From: Lingula anatina
Taxonomy: Eukaryota > Brachiopoda > Lingulata > Lingulida > Lingulidae
Direction: 5' to 3'
Assembly: GCF_001039355.2 (NCBI RefSeq)
Contig: NW_019775836.1
Location: 1 to 62,000, forward strand
Length of the DNA stretch: 62,000 bases
The position numbers and the translations under genes are program-made. The notes under the pieces were generated by a model, which had not been told where the DNA came from, ran no database searches, and saw only the letters and a program-made list of their open reading frames with translations. Below, in pieces: positions 1 through 62,000 of the stretch; within the stretch, counting starts at the first letter, position 1; the number at the start of each line of letters is the position of its first letter.

Positions 1-228
1 CATTGCATTTACCAAACTTCCCAATTTTTTATTCATATTTAAAATAACATTAAAAAAATCTCTTTTGAAATACTCAGTTCTAGGGAGGGTTCTTTCAATT
101 TAAACTTTATTTTCCATTTCATGCCAGTTTTAAATTTCACAATTACAATAATACATTAGGGGAAAAACTGAGGTGTTTGAATTACTTGAATAATTATCAA
201 TATCATTATAGTAATAACTGAGACCTAC

Positions 229-55036
<54,808 letters not shown>

Positions 55037-55057
55037 CAACGCTCGGTGCTTCTTGGC

Positions 55058-58000
55058 CTAGAATAAAGAAATAGACATTTTAGAAATAATGTTTAAAAAG
55101 TCTATCACAGATGATGGACATTGTAATTATCTACTCTTAGAACAAGTACTTTAATCATATTTAGTATAAACATGCAAGACTACTAGATATTAAACAATCC
55201 TCTGTAATTTTGCAAACCTTGGTAAAAAAATTCTGAAATTAATTACCAAAAGTATAACTTATCTTAAATACTTTAATGAAAATAATATCTTTTGTTAATT
55301 ACCTGCAAAATACATCAGTACCATACTTTAGCACCCATAGTGGTGTATATACAAAGTTAAATAGCCGTGAAAATTCAAATCGCATAGCATAATGCACTCT
55401 CTTATATATGTGAAGTCACATATATTTATATATACATTTGTCCTTGAATTGTCACCAATGGAACTAGTTATAAATACAACATGAATACTATGGCAGCACC
55501 AGTTAGATGGGAAGTTATGCCACAAGACCAAATAATGACACTCTTTAGTGTATCAAAATGTTCTGAGTATATAAACAAATGGACATCATTCTTGTCATTA
55601 CATCAGGCCATTCATTCCTTTGCCGATTCCATAGTATAACTGACAACAGGCATCCAAATCAGCACCAAATTTAATCCACTGCCCCATGAAATGTAATCCA
55701 CATTTCTTAAAACCTCCAGTTCTGTATTAATATTAACTGTAGAATTACATGACTCAAAGTAGCCACCAAAAATCTCCTATTCCTCTGTATCAAGACAGCA
55801 TGAGGAATGTTGTTATACATGTATATCTTTCTGGAAGCATGTTGGCCGAAGTGCGTTAATCATCGCAAAAATCTTGCCTCAGTCCCATAACCACCCCACC
55901 ACAGACTAGTTATCTGGATAAAACTGTCCCTTGAGTCAAATTCCAAATTGATTAAAAAGGCAAGTTATATATCGTGACTGTTTATAGCAGTGGATATATC
56001 AATGGGGCATGTACAGTAGTACTGAAACTATATGGGTGGTTGTAACTTCAAGCCCATTTCTTCAGAAAATCTGATGGCCTCCTTGCATGTTTTCTCCCAG
56101 CCATCTAATCTCCTGGGGACGTGTTTGTAATCAGAGTGGCAGTTACATTATACATTGTATGGCCAAGAAATTATCGATCAGGACCCAACCCTGGATGTGT
56201 GGTAAAAGTGATGATCCAAGTAAGACCTTTCTGGTAAAAGTTGGACACACCCTTATCCCTGAGATCATTTAAGTGAATCTACTACCTTTCCATCAATATA
56301 GACATGGAGAAATTTTTATAATAACACTGTTGCTGCTGATAAATGCTGGTCAAATAATCAATTAATGTAAAATTTATCTTGTAAGTGGTTGCATGATGCT
56401 TATAAGTCTAATTAGTCCATACAAATTGGCTTTAGTACAGTAACTTTTATAAGCCCCCATGTACATTTTATAGGGTATTCAGTTAGGGTGATGAAAGTCA
56501 CCCATGGTTGCTGTCTAGTTTAAGTCCCTTAAAAAACTATAATTACTGCTACTGCTGTTGATTGTGGTACATACTGTATTGTAAAACCGTTGATTTCTAT
56601 GACTTCTTTTTACGAAATTGCTGGATGGTTAACACCTTAACTTGCAACTAGCTTAGGTGGCACCAGTACACTTAAGTCAGCATATGATATTATTTCAGTA
56701 ACACATTGAAATTATTCTTATATCATTTCAGTAACATATTGAGATTATTATATAACAATGAAATTGTAAAAAATTTAACTGCTGTTTGTTTTAGTGAAAT
56801 GTTAACAATTTCTTTGAAGAATCAGGGAGATACGTACAATCAAGCAAAAAAAAAAAAACATCAGAGCCTAAAATCTTTACAAATGTTTTCCCCAAAATGC
56901 TCCCAAACAATCAGGCTTTATGATACCATTCCAATTTTGATTAATAATGACAAAACATTGAGTTTATCAAATCATAAGATATGGAAGTGTGAATAGATTT
57001 TTCCTCAGTGATCTTTCTATTGATTTAAATGATCATCAAACAATGACAAAAACATCCAACTATTTTTTCAACTTGGGACAGGTACAGTACTGTATGTTTC
57101 ACCTTAAAGCAAATAAAACAGGTTCACTATGACTCATTCTTTCAAGTCCCATTAAAATAAATATCACTACAGCAGCACATCCCCATTAGATGTCTGATAA
57201 ATGACTTTGGGGACATGTCTGGCCTGCTAACTGGTGTGTAATGGACTGAATGAGCACAGTTCTTCTCTCTCTTGTCTGCCATAAGTCTCAAGTCAAGAAA
57301 AGGTGGCTTTGTTTCCTCATTTGACCTAAGACCAACCAAACTCCTCGTAATTGAAAGCACTTTTGTTGGTGTTATGGCATCTTGTGAAAAAAAAATGCCT
57401 GGTAAAGAGTTACTTTCCATTTGTTTTTGGTTGAATGGTCCTCAGATTACAAATAAGATGTATATACCTTGCAAATTTAAGGCCAATCTTTTTCTGCAAA
57501 TATTCTTTTTTTCTGATCCATCATTTTGCTATTTTGTTCAACAATGTAATAAATTTATTACTACAACTTTTTCCTGTGCTAAAATAAACTAGCACATTTT
57601 TTCCAAAAATGCTGCTTTCAATCTTGAATTTCTTTGCAGTAACTTTCACATATCCTGGCTCAAGAGAAAAAATGTCCACTTGTTGCTCTTCCAGTAAAAA
57701 TCCAATTATTCCAAATAATGATAAAAAAAATAAAAAAAAAACATTCCCATTAATATACAAATGAAAACAATTACCTGCTCCCTAAAGTATAACCCATCCT
57801 TTTTCTTCCATTAGCACACTGAAGTATATACACAACAGTTAGGAAAGCACACATTACATTTTTCTCTCTGTGTCCCATGATGAAATATAAGTACGTCCAG
57901 AAAGCAACATGCTAATGAGTTTTTAGACTGTTTTCCTTTTATGCAGTAGACATACTAGTATTTATCCAGATGCCCCATCTTTCACACTGTGGTACCATGT

Positions 58001-61000
58001 TTCTTCTCCATTCTCCATACCACCATACTTGTTAAGAGCTTTACCTAACACAAAACACCCCACTTCTTCAACTTCAGTGGTACTGTAATATAACATTACA
58101 CCTAAACCAAAGCCGTCTTTACAGATAAATTTCTCTACAGAGCTATACAGTTCCTTAAGCAAGTTACCCAGCAAAAACAGTTAAGCCACATAAAGTGCAA
58201 CAGGCCCATGGCATCAATAACTGTTACTTTACTATATTCTACTACAAAACCTTTAGGCGATCATCTTATTCTGTTACATGCCTATTAAACTGTCAGATAC
58301 AAACATAATTAGAGACTGATATTCCCCATAGGCTTTACAGTCTGGATATATTACCTGTTGATTTTCTCTTGCAGCATAACAGTGGCATTAATTCTAGCTA
58401 TAACTCATCTATTTGGCAAAAAATGACACATATTGTTAAGAATTTAGGTGTGACTTAATTTAGGACTAAAAGGGATTTTTGATTGTTTGTTTGTGGCCAA
58501 ATTAAGATAATTAAAAACAATTGACTTTGTAAATGCAGTGCTGGGAAGTAGTTACATTTCATTTACATGTTAATGATTTTTGAACATCTTTTTAGTCTAA
58601 AAAGCTAATATTTTGAAGAACATTCATATCTTATATTCCATTTCTTTTACCCTGATCTTCACTTTAAATATAGGAGGACAAATCTGTTAAGTTTTCTTTC
58701 AACAATTTTCATCTCAGAGTAACTAAGTTTTCATTATAGTCAAGCATCTGCAATAAAGCTAAAACCATAGACACTTTAAGTTGGTGCTTTCAGTTTATCA
58801 ACACTGTCTGTCTCGTGCAAATAAAGTTGGTACTTTCAAAATATCTTCAAACCAACTTCCCTTTACCCTGCCACAATCCAACACATTATCAACTCAAACA
58901 CACTATCACACCTACCACACTGAAACCTACCTCCCTTGGTCACTGCTGACCACCTGTGTGCTAGCAATACAGAAGTACTTCATGTTTTATACACTTGCCC
59001 AATGAGATGAGGTAATGCAGGAATGCTGATACCCAAAATTTAAAGGTTCAAGCCTCAACATAAACTTGTATTTAAGGTGCCTGTGCAAACATGCAAACAC
59101 AGGTAGTCAACTCTTTGTGGCCTTTTATATATGTACCATTGTAAAATAAAATAAATAAATAAAAAATAAACAGAATGTAAAAAAATCAAACTTTGAGAAG
59201 AAAACAATACATCAACCTGTTTGACATTATCTTAAAACCTTGCTGACTCAGGTCCAAAACTGTACAACTGTCCAAATATTTCTACCAGCCTATGACACTC
59301 TGTCATATAAAATATGCCTTTTCGACAGATTACACAGCAATCAATCCAAGTGCACACTGCTTAGTGTTAATTAAAAGAAGCATTTAGGAGTCATTAAGTG
59401 GTAATAGCCTGCATTCTATTACATGATTAAATCCGGTACAGTCTGACCATATCTCTGTAATTAAGGGTGTTGTATGTATAAGAAAACAAAAGAAACCCTC
59501 CATAATTTTGTTAGTCATGCGAGTTGCGACAAGATTGGGAGCAATAAGCCCTTGATAGATCACGATGGCTCCGAGTATGTCATCTCTCCTCATTGGTCAC
59601 CTCAGTCATCGCAGGTTACTAGATTTGTTATATGTCACCATTGTGTCATTTTATTGGCACTCCTATTGTTTTGGACAGGTGTGTATGTAAAGTTAGCATA
59701 CACCAGTCACTGCCATAATAAATATTCTTTACTTGTTAGAGAAATACAATAACAGTCTATTTGGCCGTTAACCGCAATATTCAGTTTTATCATATCTAAA
59801 CACGCACCATCAATCTGCAAGCATTTAATGTGTAGAAAATTTTTAATTTCCAATCAAATGTTTGATGGCTTCACCATTACAGCTTATGCTCAAGCTGTGA
59901 ATACTTGTATTTTCCCCTTTTTTTCTGGGAAGGATGGGAACTGGTACGTACAGTTTTGGCTAATGATAATACATCTGCACTTGGTGACTGGGGAAGTTAT
60001 TAATACCTTTTTTTTAGCAGTGTTATAATCTCTTAACCATAGTTCACTCTAACGATGGGTAAAAACTGTATCTGAAGAAAAACTGACTAGAATAAAATCC
60101 CATATACAGTGCACCAGGTAACCAATCATAATGGGTTTTGCATCCTGATATGTATATATACATATACCAAATATGGCAGAAAGAAACGAAATCTATAAAG
60201 AAGTTGAGGGGCCTCCAAAAAAGGAGTGACATATCTTGTGCAAGAAATGAGCAGGGAGTAGTACTGATAAAACAACCAACATTGGGAAGGTCTTATTATA
60301 CAATATTTTTATGTACTGACTCATTTTATTCTTAAAACTAAATGCCTAATTCAAGAAACAATGTGCATATCAGGTAAACTAAAAAGTTAATTTTTGTAAC
60401 TTTAAAAAATAATGGTTATAATACAATGAAATTTTACTCTCTACTGCTTTATGGCATATCAACTCCTGAACATACATTTTGTAGATTTTATAACCTCTCT
60501 GTGGTACTCTCTGTGTTACAAAAACTACGACCCAAATATGCAAGATCATTTAAAAACTTTATCTGTTATTTCTTTGAAAAGCTAATTAATGCTTGCCTAC
60601 TTATCTCAGTATATTTTCTAATATAATACTTATCTTGACTTCTGCCAGAAATAAATTTTCCCAAGCATATGACCATTCTATGTGCATTTAGTTACACTCA
60701 GATCACTATACACTTCAGCATCCTGACATTTCAAATATTTGAATTTTGAATAACAGAATGTTAAAGACCAGGTCAAGATTCTTTATGAAGTCTTGCATGT
60801 ATTTGAATGATAGAGGACTGGTCTTGAGATAATTCAAAGTAAACTACCTCTTTTATGTCCCCCAGTATTATGTAAATGCCTTTTTACGAATCCTTAACAA
60901 CCCTTATTTTGAGCTTTTTTAAATATATGAATATATTTTATACAAGATCTTCAAGCACTTCATAAATAGAGGTATTTAAGATCAATCCGTAAAATGAAAT

Positions 61001-62000
61001 GATATATTCAACAAAAAAAGAAGCTATATTTCATTCCCCATGGCCATTATTTCAAAAATAAAATAAAAAATAAAGTTCATCGTTTTAATATTTTCATTTG
61101 CATTTTTTACAGACAAATAAAATTCACCAATGTTTGCATTCCTAACTAAGTCTTTAACTTACTGCTTTTAATGCAGAGCATCTTTTCTGTCACCTTCAGA
61201 GGTATTTTATGTTTGAAACAAATTATATCAAAATCAACCAACCATGTTTTATTGGTTGTGTTAAACAGTGCTATGTTATTTTTTCTCTAAATGTTGAAAA
61301 AGAATGAACTGATTCCACAAACAATTCACAATTTGAACCAAATGCCAGTGGATAAAACAACAGTGCACATGCACCAAAGTAACTGCTCACAAAGATCTCA
61401 GATATAGATACAGATAAAGTTCCTTTCAGATATATGATCAGTTAACAAAGTGTCTAAACCAAAACAAATAGCCCTGAAGAGTGACCATTGGCCATCAGGA
61501 TATGCTAAGATGACTTTAGATAGCCTCTCCTGTTCTATGGTAACCTCTTAGCCCATGGTCAGATAAGATTAAGACAATCAGATTCAGTGGTTAAAGTATA
61601 TAATTATTTTGATTTTATCTACCTGACCATTAACTCTTAAAAATTACAAGGTGAAAAAAGAACTGAAGTTGAGGTATCAATTAATAAGTACTACCTATAT
61701 GGTAATTTATATATATATAGGGAGATGTATCAGAGTTCTCCAATCAATAGCATTGCATTCTTAAATGTCCTTAAATTCATAAAAAAAAATTAAAGTCATA
61801 CATTTTGCAAAGTTTGACCATTTTTTCACCATTCATATCTCAGACACAATATCCATGAATTAGTTTTGAACATGGTTAAAATTCCAGACTATATTTCTAT
61901 GACTAGATGGAATTAATATCTAACTAAAAAGCATAAAAAACATATCTTTTTCCTGTAATTTTAACATTAATTTAATTATCAAAGTGAGGAAATCACTTCA
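55058..62000. other. 5' flank or 5' UTR intron, no gene recognised
   Basis: AT-rich sequence upstream of exon 1. The acceptor at 55057 requires at least one further upstream exon, so part of this stretch is intron. Short open frames at 57142-57420 and 57962-58174 (minus) and 56087-56272 (plus) have no recognisable domain or clear splice context. The promoter was not located. Confidence 0.6.

Noticed and set aside
57142-57420. 92-codon minus-strand frame upstream of the gene
   Set aside because: Composition looks protein-like in places but there is no recognisable domain, no clear splice sites and no matching neighbour exon.
57962-58174. 70-codon minus-strand frame ending in a stop (MENGEETWYHSVKDG region)
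   Set aside because: Somewhat protein-like, but it lacks an ATG start and an acceptor; I could not link it to any family or to the cadherin.

Overview
The window is animal genomic DNA: AT-rich, full of simple repeats and short DNA-transposon relics. It carries one very large, finely split gene on the minus strand. Intron texture, the transposon relics (one family with TIR CAGGCCCGTAGCCAG) and the protein family suggest a marine invertebrate, perhaps a mollusc or other lophotrochozoan. The phylum cannot be fixed from the sequence.

The gene runs from a signal-peptide exon (ATG at 55036) leftwards to the window edge, where it is still open. I placed 97 coding exons by splice sites, reading frame and repeat alternation. 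They total 16,389 nt, exactly 5,463 codons, and every intron phase agrees. After the signal peptide the product is an unbroken chain of extracellular cadherin (EC) repeats: 50 complete and a 51st begun. No EGF, laminin-G, membrane or cytoplasmic segment appears, so the 3' end lies outside.

The protein has three zones. (1) Exons 2-22 (about 42-52 kb) encode EC1 to about EC8, with mostly orthodox calcium linkers (DKNDN, DGDD, DANDN, DINDN, DLQDS, DQNDS), LDxE motifs and introns of mixed phase. EC1-EC3 resemble the start of protocadherin-15/Cad99C, including a DGDD linker followed by a Cys-bearing EC3 loop. (2) Exons 23-82 (about 8.5-42 kb) are tandem repeats in which DxNDNxPxF is replaced by a V-x-R-N-x-x-x-P-x-F type motif and the LDRE glutamate is lost, while DxD is usually kept. 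Nearly every repeat is built from two phase-0 exons, about 64 and 44 codons. Exons 29 and 40-44 lack some of these introns. (3) Exons 83-97 (0.2-8.2 kb) keep the two-exon layout but the RN motif is often eroded.

Introns are mostly 200-600 bp and hold no genes. They carry microsatellites, two MITE families (one with a 61-bp internal tandem repeat, one with perfect 15-bp TIRs and a GTTGT duplication), and a short dispersed motif close to GTGTTAGGTGTGACAG. Introns not listed separately showed nothing I can name. Intron 1 is about 3 kb. The 7 kb upstream of exon 1 (55058-62000) holds no gene I recognise; the promoter and any 5' UTR exon were not found.

The most notable content is the giant cadherin itself: about 42 consecutive linkers without the normal calcium signature, in modular two-exon units, behind a protocadherin-15-like tip.
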